Source: Pedobacter sp. UBA4863 | Lineage (GTDB): Bacteria; Bacteroidota; Bacteroidia; Sphingobacteriales; Sphingobacteriaceae | NCBI RefSeq assembly: GCF_002399615.1 | Contig: NZ_DHDZ01000007.1 | Location: forward strand, 1 to 7,380 | Reading direction: 5' to 3' | DNA: 7,380 nt | Shown here: piece after piece, positions 1-5,887 of the stretch | Position numbering within the stretch: position 1 is the first letter of the stretch | Layout: each line of letters opens with the position of its first letter | Notes under the pieces: generated by a model | What the model saw: only the letters and a program-made list of their open reading frames with translations | What the model was told of the DNA's origin: nothing | Databases searched by the model: none | Made by a program: the position numbers and the translations under genes

Positions 1-116
1 ATCTTTATAATGCACTACGGGTTAACTAGTATTAGGAGTAAGGACAGTTAACCGATTTATAAAACTTAAACAGTTAACCATTTATATTTCGGACTTCCTG
101 GCTATAACCTTTCGGA
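1..116. other. Non-coding left edge with short degenerate repeats
   Basis: I see no gene here. GTTAAC occurs three times at an exact 26-bp spacing (21-26, 47-52, 73-78). The second and third copies share a longer context, acagttaacc followed by (g)atttata (44-61 and 70-86). A second short repeat, tttcggact, occurs at 87-95 and 110-118, the last copy running into the stop codon of the minus-strand gene. No hairpin with a T-tract is visible downstream of that gene. The stretch could be a degenerate intergenic repeat or the end of a longer element outside the window. Confidence 0.4.
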
Positions 117-638
117 CTAATAAGCAATAAACTTATCTATTTGTTGATTGGTAAACTTCAAGGTGTCTTCCATAAAGAAATCGCCATTTTCATTAATTTC
201 CTGTTTAATATTTGCAATGTGCAAGCGCAAAGGCATTACGTGTAAATGTAAATAAGCGCAAACCCCATTAAAATGCTCTACACCTCTAATATTGCCATAT
301 TTTCCAGAAGAAATACCAACCAAACAAGCTTTTTTATCGTAAAAACTTTCTGGGAAAGCACAGGCGTCAATCAGCGCTTTTAATACCCCGGGGTAACTCC
401 CGTTATACTCTGGAATAACAAACAAAAACTTGCTGGTATTGGTAATCAATTCTTGGATTTTATCGAAGGTTTCAGTTTTTTTCCCGTATAAACTATTGGC
501 AAGAAAGTTTTCTGGTAAATCTTGTAAATCAAAAAGGTTGGTTTGTAAACCCTTTTTAGCCAGTTCATTTTGATAATATTTGGCAACTTTTAGCGTATTG
601 CTATGGGGTCTGTTGGTTCCGGCTATAATAGTTATCAT
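117..638 (-). CDS. NADPH-dependent FMN reductase-like flavoprotein (PF03358 family)
   Basis: Predicted flavodoxin-fold oxidoreductase of 173 aa that would use NAD(P)H to reduce FMN, quinones, azo compounds or metal oxyanions in the cytoplasm. The N-terminal strand and phosphate-binding loop IIAGTNRPHSNT lies at residues 4-15. PEYNGSYPG at 77-85 is the family's flavin-ring loop (PEYNxSxPGxLKxxID). GISSGKYGNIRG at 108-119 is the third flavin-side loop. The length matches the family's usual 170-190 aa. An in-frame ATG at 669-671 would add 11 residues (MCFTHLINNFF). I reject it because the fold starts directly at MITIIAGT and the added residues resemble translated leader. The gene diverges from parA, with no operon partner in view. 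The family is clear. The substrate cannot be told from sequence, so azoreductase, chromate reductase or plain FMN reductase all remain possible. Confidence 0.88.
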   Translation of the reverse strand: MITIIAGTNRPHSNTLKVAKYYQNELAKKGLQTNLFDLQDLPENFLANSLYGKKTETFDKIQELITNTSKFLFVIPEYNGSYPGVLKALIDACAFPESFYDKKACLVGISSGKYGNIRGVEHFNGVCAYLHLHVMPLRLHIANIKQEINENGDFFMEDTLKFTNQQIDKFIAY

Positions 639-740
639 AAAAAAATTGTTAATAAGATGTGTAAAACACAAACAATGCCGATACTAATATTTAGATTTAG
701 TTCGTATCTTAGCTAATTGTTAAAAGGTGCCTAAACGTTA

Positions 741-748
741 CAAAAATA
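741..748 (-). promoter_or_regulatory. Possible -7 element for the FMN reductase-like gene
   Basis: On the minus strand this reads TATTTTTG, a full match to the Bacteroidota -7 consensus TAnnTTTG. It lies about 100 nt upstream of the chosen start at 638. I see no TTG at the usual 17-23 nt further upstream, and the region is AT-rich, so a chance match is possible. Confidence 0.3.
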
Positions 749-786
749 GCATTTTTTAAAGATTTTTAATTTAAAATTAAGCCCGC

Positions 787-794
787 TACATTTG
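787..794 (+). promoter_or_regulatory. Probable -7 promoter element of the parA operon
   Basis: TACATTTG matches the Bacteroidota primary-sigma consensus TAnnTTTG exactly. It lies 21 nt before the parA ATG, so the leader would be only about 15 nt. The expected TTG around -33 is not clear, since the bases near 763-766 are tttt. No Shine-Dalgarno sequence is visible before the ATG, which is usual for this phylum. This is the only good promoter match I found ahead of the five-gene operon. Confidence 0.5.
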
Positions 795-815
795 TGGCGT
801 TTTCAAAGAAAATAA

Positions 816-1619
816 ATGAGTAAAATTATTGCTTTAGCAAACCAAAAAGGAGGAGTTGGAAAAACCACCTCGTCTATTAATTTAGCAGCTAGTTTAGCCG
901 TTTTAGAATATAGAACGCTTTTGGTTGATGCTGACCCACAGGCCAACTCTACTTCGGGTATTGGTTTTGACCCAAGGAATATCAAAAATAGCATTTACGA
1001 GTGCATTATTAATGATGTGGAGCCCGCGGATGCAATTGTGAAAACAGACACGCCTAATTTAGATTTGTTGCCAGCACACATAGATTTGGTAGGTGCCGAG
1101 ATAGAAATGATTAATTTGGCCAATAGGGAATATAAAATGAAAGCCGTATTGGAAAAAGTGAAAGACCAATACGATTTCATTATCATAGATTGCTCACCTT
1201 CTTTGGGTTTAATTACCATTAACTCTTTAACTGCCGCCGATTCTGTAATTATTCCGGTACAATGCGAATATTTTGCATTAGAAGGTTTGGGTAAATTATT
1301 AAATACCATCAAAATTGTACAAAACAGGTTAAACCCTGCTTTAGAAATCGAAGGTATTTTATTAACGATGTACGATGTGAGGTTACGTTTATCTAACCAA
1401 GTGGTAGAAGAAGTGCGAACCCATTTCCAAGATTTGGTTTTCGAAACCATTATACAGCGTAACACCCGTTTAAGCGAGGCTCCAAGCTATGGTATATCGG
1501 TAATTATGCACGATGCCAATAGCAAAGGCGCTATCAATTATTTGAATTTAGCAAGAGAAATTGTTCGTAAAAACGGATTGCTTAAAGAAGAGCAAGAAGA
1601 AAACACCGCAAGTATTTAA
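816..1619 (+). CDS. parA: Chromosome-partitioning ATPase ParA (Soj family)
   Basis: Deviant Walker-type ATPase of 267 aa. It binds DNA non-specifically in its ATP-bound dimer form and moves ParB-parS complexes, and with them the replication origin. The deviant Walker A motif KGGVGKTT spans residues 11-18, with signature Lys11 and catalytic Lys16. The A' motif LLVDADPQANSTSG is at 35-48, with Asp40 as the usual catalytic aspartate. Walker B IIIDCSPSL is at 123-131. There is no N-terminal helix-turn-helix extension, so this is the chromosomal Soj type, not a P1-type plasmid ParA. Length is typical (250-270 aa). The start is well supported because the P-loop begins right after MSKIIALANQ. It is followed 9 nt later by parB and is the first gene of the operon. 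The family call is close to certain. That it serves the chromosome follows from its housekeeping neighbours. Confidence 0.97.
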   Translation: MSKIIALANQKGGVGKTTSSINLAASLAVLEYRTLLVDADPQANSTSGIGFDPRNIKNSIYECIINDVEPADAIVKTDTPNLDLLPAHIDLVGAEIEMINLANREYKMKAVLEKVKDQYDFIIIDCSPSLGLITINSLTAADSVIIPVQCEYFALEGLGKLLNTIKIVQNRLNPALEIEGILLTMYDVRLRLSNQVVEEVRTHFQDLVFETIIQRNTRLSEAPSYGISVIMHDANSKGAINYLNLAREIVRKNGLLKEEQEENTASI

Positions 1620-1628
1620 GATTTATAG

Positions 1629-2528
1629 ATGACATCTTTTCAAAGAAAAACAGGATTAGGTAAAGGATTAAGTGCGCTTTTGGATGATAACGAAACGGTT
1701 AATACCCCTAAGCCTGCCGTAGAAAATATAAATGTAACGCCATCGGTTGGCAGTATTAGCGCCATTAGTATTGCTGATATTGAAACTAACCCATACCAGC
1801 CACGTACCGAATTTGATCAGGTTGCGCTTAACGAGTTAGCAGATTCTATTAAAGTACAAGGCTTAATACAACCTATTACCGTTCGCAAAAACGGAAATAA
1901 ATACCAACTAATTTCTGGGGAACGTAGATTTAGAGCTTCAAAACTGGCTGGCCTAACCGAAATTCCGGCTTATATTCGTACTGCCGACAATCAGCAAATG
2001 CTGGAAATGGCACTCATTGAAAACATTCAGCGTGAGAACTTAAATGCAATTGAAGTGGCGTTGAGTTTTCAGCAAATGATTGACGAATGTAATTTAAAAG
2101 CAGAGCAATTGGGCGAACGCGTAGGTAAAAACAGAACTACGGTTGCCAATTATTTAAGGCTGTTGAAACTTCCGCCAGCTATCCAAGCTTCTATTCGCGA
2201 CAATAAAATTTCAATGGGGCACGCCCGTGCTTTAATTTCTGTAGAAGATGAAGGCAAGCAACTTTTCATCCACCAAGAAATTTTAGAGAAAGGACTTTCG
2301 GTGCGTAAGGTAGAGGAGTTGGTACGCGGTATTCACCATGTGCAGGTAAAATCTCCTGTTAAGCAAGAACCAGTTTCTTTCGAATATCAAAAGTTGCAGA
2401 ACGATTTGGCTTCTAAATTTGCCACTAAGGTGAAATTAAAGGTGAAAGAAAATGGCAAAGGAGCAATAGAAATACCATTTGTAAGTAACGACGACTTAAG
2501 TCGTATTTTAGAACTTTTAGATTGGTAA
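1629..2528 (+). CDS. parB: Chromosome-partitioning protein ParB (Spo0J/Noc-type CTPase)
   Basis: DNA clamp of 299 aa that loads at parS, hydrolyses CTP, spreads and stimulates ParA. The N-terminal basic peptide KTGLGKGLSALL (7-18) is the conserved ParA-stimulating tail. The CTP-binding core shows NPYQPR (54-59), GLIQPI (78-83), GERRFRA (97-103, the family's C2 box) and ENIQREN (131-137, the C3 box). A helix-turn-helix (about 156-178, LGERVGKNRTTVANYLRLLKLP) precedes the conserved ISMGHARAL (194-202). The C-terminal part, about 250-299, is the dimerisation region, separated by a linker rich in basic and polar residues. All domains are present and the length is normal. It starts 9 nt after parA and its stop overlaps the next start by 1 nt. 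No parS palindrome is visible in this window. Confidence 0.97.
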   Translation: MTSFQRKTGLGKGLSALLDDNETVNTPKPAVENINVTPSVGSISAISIADIETNPYQPRTEFDQVALNELADSIKVQGLIQPITVRKNGNKYQLISGERRFRASKLAGLTEIPAYIRTADNQQMLEMALIENIQRENLNAIEVALSFQQMIDECNLKAEQLGERVGKNRTTVANYLRLLKLPPAIQASIRDNKISMGHARALISVEDEGKQLFIHQEILEKGLSVRKVEELVRGIHHVQVKSPVKQEPVSFEYQKLQNDLASKFATKVKLKVKENGKGAIEIPFVSNDDLSRILELLDW

Positions 2529-3196
2529 TGCGAACGTTTTTGCTTTCTGTAGTGCTGTTTTTCATTTTTACTTGGGTAAATGCGCAAAACCCTACAACTA
2601 CAATAAAGCAAGATACTTCGGCTAGGTTAGATACCATTGCCCCTCCTAAATATATAAATCAAGGTAAAATTGCAGGGAAAAAGGCGGTTTATCGCTCACT
2701 TATTTTTCCGGGTTTAGGTCAAGTTTACAACTATGGTTTAGTGGTTGATGACGTAAAAGCTGGAAGAACACAAAGCAAGAGAATTGGCCAAAAACTATAT
2801 ATTATCGGTAAAATTGGGGCTATTTATGCTGGCGGTACCATGCTGGTAATGTCTTATATAGACAATAACAATAATTACCATAGGTTTTTAAGGGAGTTAC
2901 AATATAGACAATTAAACGGCACACCCGATCCCGATAATGGGCTAACCCAGTACCCCGATGCCAATGCGCTAACCGTAGCCAAAAATATTTATAAACGTAA
3001 TAGAGAAGTGGTCTTAATTTCATTGGTAGGCCTGTATGGCTTAAATGTTTTAGATGCCTATGTAACCGCACGTTTAAAATACTTTAACGTAGATGAGACC
3101 CTTTCCTTAAAAGTGTCGCCCTCTATTATAAATACAAATACAATGTACGGTTTTAGCAACGTGGCGCCGGCATTAAAGCTTACACTGAAATTATGA
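2528..3196 (+). CDS. DUF5683 family exported/membrane protein, function unknown
   Basis: Protein of 222 aa recognisable as the Bacteroidota DUF5683 family, which has no established role. Residues 1-19 form a signal peptide (hydrophobic core LLSVVLFFIFTWV) with a likely signal peptidase I site VNA-Q. The family core follows: KKAVYRSLIFPGLGQVYN (51-68), then a hydrophobic segment at about 90-110, a polar NNNNYHRFLRELQYR loop, and a second hydrophobic segment at about 161-178 ending in NVLDAYVTARL (173-183). The end, LKLTLKL, looks like a beta strand. The ATG overlaps the parB stop by one base (taATG), which suggests translational coupling. A TTG codon 6 nt upstream is in frame but less likely. 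The next gene, dapB, begins 54 nt later. The family call is good. A role in envelope or segregation is only inferred from position. Confidence 0.85.
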   Translation: MRTFLLSVVLFFIFTWVNAQNPTTTIKQDTSARLDTIAPPKYINQGKIAGKKAVYRSLIFPGLGQVYNYGLVVDDVKAGRTQSKRIGQKLYIIGKIGAIYAGGTMLVMSYIDNNNNYHRFLRELQYRQLNGTPDPDNGLTQYPDANALTVAKNIYKRNREVVLISLVGLYGLNVLDAYVTARLKYFNVDETLSLKVSPSIINTNTMYGFSNVAPALKLTLKL

Positions 3197-3250
3197 AACC
3201 AATCTCGAGGTTGTTGAGAGAGTTTTCATTAACATAATAAAAATAAATAG

Positions 3251-3994
3251 ATGAAAATAGCACTTTTAGGCTATGGCAAAATGGGCCAAATTATAGAGCG
3301 TTTTGCTACCGAACGTGGGCACGAAATTGTGCTTAAAATTGGAATAGACAATCTTAATGATTTTACCATAGAAAATTTGAAACAGGCAGACGTGGCAATA
3401 GATTTTAGTGCCCCAGATGCCGCGGTAAGCAATATTTATAAATGTTTTGAAGCTAAAGTACCTGTGGTAGTAGGTACAACAGGTTGGTATGGTGAGTTGC
3501 AGAACATTAAAAATGATTGCGAACAAAGTAACAATACCTTGCTATACGGCTCTAACTTTAGTATTGGCGTAAATATTTTCTTCCACTTAAATAAGGTATT
3601 AGCAAAGCTGATGAATAACTACCCAGCTTATGATGTACAGGTAGAAGAAATACACCATACGCAAAAATTAGATTCGCCTAGCGGAACAGCAATGACCCTT
3701 GCCGAAGATATTATTGAAGAATTGGATAGCAAGAAAGAATGGGTTAATGAATTGCTAGGAACACCTATTCCAGATAAATTAACCAATAATCAATTGCTTA
3801 TCGAATCGCACAGAATCGAAAATGTGCCAGGTACACATACAGTTGTTTACGGTTCTGAGGTTGACGATATTGAGATTAAACACACTGCACACAGTAGGAC
3901 AGGCTTTGCTTTAGGCGCAGTGGTGGCCGCAGAGTGGTTGCAAAATAAAAGAGGTTTTTACAGCATAGCTGATATATTTAATTTTAAAGATTGA
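3251..3994 (+). CDS. dapB: 4-hydroxy-tetrahydrodipicolinate reductase DapB
   Basis: Cytoplasmic enzyme of the diaminopimelate/lysine pathway. It reduces the product of DapA with NAD(P)H to tetrahydrodipicolinate, supplying lysine and the meso-DAP of peptidoglycan. The Rossmann nucleotide-binding loop GYGKMG is at residues 7-12. VVGTTGW at 73-79 is the conserved dinucleotide-side loop, and YGSNFSIGVN at 99-108 is the substrate-side segment. The catalytic signature HHTQKLDSPSGTA is at 135-147. By alignment with E. coli DapB, His135, His136 and Lys139 correspond to H159, H160 and K163. GTHTVVYGSEVDDIEIKHTAHSR near 195-217 is also family-typical. At 247 aa it is shorter than E. coli DapB (273 aa), as expected for the phylum's compact form. 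The start puts the Rossmann strand MKIALLGYG at the very N terminus. lepB starts 1 nt after its stop. Confidence 0.96.
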   Translation: MKIALLGYGKMGQIIERFATERGHEIVLKIGIDNLNDFTIENLKQADVAIDFSAPDAAVSNIYKCFEAKVPVVVGTTGWYGELQNIKNDCEQSNNTLLYGSNFSIGVNIFFHLNKVLAKLMNNYPAYDVQVEEIHHTQKLDSPSGTAMTLAEDIIEELDSKKEWVNELLGTPIPDKLTNNQLLIESHRIENVPGTHTVVYGSEVDDIEIKHTAHSRTGFALGAVVAAEWLQNKRGFYSIADIFNFKD

Positions 3995-3995
3995 T

Positions 3996-5192
3996 ATGAA
4001 TTGGAAATTCTGGCAAAAGAAAAATGATTCTGATAAGCCTAAAACGAAAAAAAGCAAAACAAGAGAATGGGTTGATGCTATCGTTTTTGCGGTAGTTGCA
4101 GCCACTATTATTCGTGTGTTTTTTATTGAAGCTTACACCATTCCTTCTGGTTCAATGGAGCGTTCGCTTTTGGTAGGCGATTTCCTTTTCGTAAGTAAGG
4201 TGAACTATGGTGCCCGTGTACCGATGACACCTGTAGCTTTCCCTTTTGCACATCATACTATGCCTTTTATCAATACTAAAGCCTATTGGGATGGTGTACA
4301 ATGGAAATATAGAAGATTGCCAGGTTTACAGGATATCAAACGTAATGACGTAGTGGTTTTCAATTTCCCAGAAGGCGATACCGTAGTGCTGGAACGTCAA
4401 GACGACAATTATTACCAGATGCAACTGCGTGGCGAAAGCAGGGAATCTATTTGGTCGGGTTTTTCTGTAGTAAGCAGGCCGGTAGATAAACGTGAAAACT
4501 TTATTAAACGTTGCATTGCCATTGCCGGCGATACCATTAGCATGCGAAATGGTTTGGCGGTAGTTAACGGCACTCCTTCTCCTTTGGTGGGTACCGGTGG
4601 TTTTGCCTATAGCGTAGAATTTACTACAGCAGATGTAAACTTGAAACTTTTTGAAGAGCTGGGCTGTGAAAACTTAAACCCAACGGCACTGCCTACCATT
4701 TATACCTTTGATGCAACGCCAAATGTAATTACGGAATTGAAAAAATCTCCTTACGTAAAAGCGATCAAAGAAGATTTAATGCCAACTGATGAACAGGATA
4801 TCTTGATTTTTCCTCATGATAAAAGCAGAAAGTGGAATTTAGATAACTACGGCCCATTTGTAGTGCCTAAGAAAGGATGGACGGTTACTTTGGACAGCTT
4901 AAATATGCCTTTGTACGAAAGAGCTATTCGCATTTATGAAGGTAATAAATTAGAAAAAGTAGGTAATGATTGGATGTTGAATGGTAAAAAAGCAAACTCT
5001 TATACCTTTAAAATGGATTATTATTGGATGATGGGCGATAACCGTCACCAATCTGCAGATTCGCGTTATTGGGGTTTTGTACCCGAAGACCACATTGTAG
5101 GTAAAGCACTGTTTATTTGGTTAAGTATTGATGGGGAAGGTTCGTTCTTGAATAAGATAAGATGGAGCCGAATTTTTAAAGGCATACATTAA
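3996..5192 (+). CDS. lepB: Signal peptidase I (LepB, S26 family), long Bacteroidota form
   Basis: Inner-membrane serine protease of 398 aa that cleaves signal peptides from exported proteins. A basic N-terminal tail (KKNDSDKPKTKKSKTR) precedes one membrane segment at about 27-45. Box B IPSGSMERSLLVGD (49-62) carries the catalytic Ser53, in the SM dipeptide of PSGSM. Box D NFIKRCIAIAGD (168-179) carries the general-base Lys171. Box E MMGDNRHQSADSRYWGFVPE (345-364) is intact except for His351, where E. coli-type enzymes have Asp (GDNRDNS). About 165 residues separate boxes D and E, many more than in E. coli LepB. This insert holds the predicted lid region 190-340. The start is 1 nt after the dapB stop (tgatATG). 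It is the last gene of the operon, with a terminator 50 nt after its stop. Confidence 0.95.
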   Translation: MNWKFWQKKNDSDKPKTKKSKTREWVDAIVFAVVAATIIRVFFIEAYTIPSGSMERSLLVGDFLFVSKVNYGARVPMTPVAFPFAHHTMPFINTKAYWDGVQWKYRRLPGLQDIKRNDVVVFNFPEGDTVVLERQDDNYYQMQLRGESRESIWSGFSVVSRPVDKRENFIKRCIAIAGDTISMRNGLAVVNGTPSPLVGTGGFAYSVEFTTADVNLKLFEELGCENLNPTALPTIYTFDATPNVITELKKSPYVKAIKEDLMPTDEQDILIFPHDKSRKWNLDNYGPFVVPKKGWTVTLDSLNMPLYERAIRIYEGNKLEKVGNDWMLNGKKANSYTFKMDYYWMMGDNRHQSADSRYWGFVPEDHIVGKALFIWLSIDGEGSFLNKIRWSRIFKGIH

Positions 5193-5241
5193 TAAACTAT
5201 CGTCATTCAAAATTTATTTTAGCAGCACTTCTACAAAGTAT

Positions 5242-5275
5242 AAAAAAGCATCACCCCAAAAAGTGATGCTTTTTT
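5242..5275. terminator. Bidirectional intrinsic terminator between lepB and the DoxX gene
   Basis: The 7-bp stem gcatcac (5248-5254) and gtgatgc (5263-5269) encloses an 8-nt loop. Six A's lie before it (5242-5247) and six T's after it (5270-5275), so the stem can extend to 13 bp. Either strand reads as a hairpin followed by a U-tract. It lies 49 nt after the lepB stop and 4 nt past the stop of the convergent minus-strand gene, so one structure can end both transcripts. Confidence 0.9.
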
Positions 5276-5279
5276 ATTG

Positions 5280-5651
5280 CTACTTCATAATTAGTTTGTA
5301 TTTGCCACAGTTGTCAAAAATGATCCAAATGTTGATGGCGAATAGTATTACAGCCATAATTATTCCTTCTGGTGCTACGGTAAGGTGATGTAAGAGTATG
5401 CCAACCATTATTGGGAGTATAACAATAGCGCCTAAAGCCCTAGTTTTTGGTGTAGCGAATAATGTACCACCTATAATTTCCATGCTTGCCAATAAGGGCA
5501 TTAGCCAAGGGATAGACATTAAGGCTGTCATTACCTTAAGCTGATTGGCCGGTAACTCTGGCACAGGTAGGTAATTGAAAAATTTGTTAAGACCTGCATT
5601 GATGAACATGAGCCCAAATAGTACGCAGATAATAATTTTTACGATTTTCAT
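5280..5651 (-). CDS. Small DoxX-like family membrane protein
   Basis: Integral membrane protein of 123 aa with four predicted helices (about 4-20, 44-66, 70-90 and 94-112). The segment FINAGLNKFFNYLP (16-29) after helix 1 matches the DoxX/DoxD-like signature in which G-x-x-K-F follows the first helix. A conserved-looking HHLTVAPEG (88-96) joins helices 3 and 4, and the C terminus is short and basic. Length is typical of stand-alone DoxX proteins. Family members are linked to quinone or thiol redox chemistry in some organisms, but the reaction here cannot be told. It is a monocistronic minus-strand gene that converges on lepB and shares its terminator. A perfect palindrome over the predicted promoter suggests repressor control. 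The ATG start is supported because helix 1 follows directly. Confidence 0.8.
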   Translation of the reverse strand: MKIVKIIICVLFGLMFINAGLNKFFNYLPVPELPANQLKVMTALMSIPWLMPLLASMEIIGGTLFATPKTRALGAIVILPIMVGILLHHLTVAPEGIIMAVILFAINIWIIFDNCGKYKLIMK

Positions 5652-5667
5652 TTGTCTTAGTTTTTGA

Positions 5668-5687
5668 TTTACTTAAAGTTAAGTAAA
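5668..5687. promoter_or_regulatory. Perfect 9-2-9 palindrome, probable operator of the DoxX gene
   Basis: Arm tttacttaa (5668-5676), spacer ag, arm ttaagtaaa (5679-5687): all nine pairs match. It ends 17 nt upstream of the DoxX-like ATG. Its centre overlaps the best -7 promoter match for that gene (5674-5681, minus). This is the expected layout for a dimeric winged-helix repressor blocking RNA polymerase. No regulator gene lies next to it in the window, so the binding protein is unknown. HxlR/MarR or TetR types are guesses based on dyad size and the company DoxX genes often keep. Confidence 0.6.
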
Positions 5688-5706
5688 AGTGGGATAAAAA
5701 TGCAAG
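5674..5706 (-). promoter_or_regulatory. Predicted promoter of the DoxX-like gene
   Basis: On the minus strand, TAACTTTA (5674-5681) matches the TAnnTTTG consensus at all but the last base. CTTG (5703-5706) lies 21 nt upstream, within the 17-23 nt spacing reported for Bacteroidota -33 TTG elements. Transcription would begin near 5668, giving a leader of about 17 nt. The -7 element sits inside the 5668-5687 palindrome, which makes both calls more credible. Confidence 0.45.
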
Positions 5707-5769
5707 AGGTTATTTTTTGCGATTTGCTATTTCTACATAAGCTTTTGTTCGCTAAACCTGATAGGAGTG

Positions 5770-5887
5770 GTTATAATTTTGCTTGCGTCATTTCGACGAG
5801 GAACGAGGAAATCTGTTCGTTAGTAGTACTTAGCTGATAGATTTCTCTCTGCGTTCGAAATGACGGTAAAGCGCAAAAGATTATAAC
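5770..5887. repeat. Long imperfect inverted repeat, probable dispersed intergenic element
   Basis: Nested arms fold this stretch into one long hairpin. The outer arms are gttataattttgc (5770-5782) and gcaaaagattataac (5873-5887), differing by a 2-nt gap. The middle arms cgtcatttcga (5786-5796) and tcgaaatgacg (5855-5865) match over 11 bp. The inner arms gaaatct (5808-5814) and agatttc (5839-5845) match over 7 bp. Short unpaired stretches lie between them. The middle and inner parts resemble the gtcatttcga...gaaatct palindromes that I recall being scattered between genes in Pedobacter and relatives. That memory is not a search result. It codes for nothing credible. It could act as a transcription barrier between the DoxX and sigma loci, or be a non-autonomous mobile palindrome. 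Confidence 0.65.

Noticed and set aside
639..671. Upstream in-frame ATG extending the FMN reductase-like protein by 11 residues
   Set aside because: The flavodoxin fold begins at the internal Met, and the added residues are leader-like and unlike the family.
995..1465. Long open frame on the minus strand inside parA (and a shorter one at 803-994)
   Set aside because: It is antisense to a fully conserved ATPase, has no family resemblance and no promoter or start context. It is a by-product of codon use in parA.
2387..2637. Two minus-strand open frames across the parB/DUF5683 junction
   Set aside because: Both lie opposite conserved coding sequence, and their translations are low-complexity and unlike any family.
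3266..3526. Minus-strand open frame opposite dapB
   Set aside because: It shadows the Rossmann domain of DapB and shows no independent coding signal.
5700..5837. Possible 45-aa plus-strand gene starting MQEVIFCDLL
   Set aside because: Its second half is translation of the inverted-repeat element (ISTRNEEIC). It has no ribosome site, promoter or terminator.
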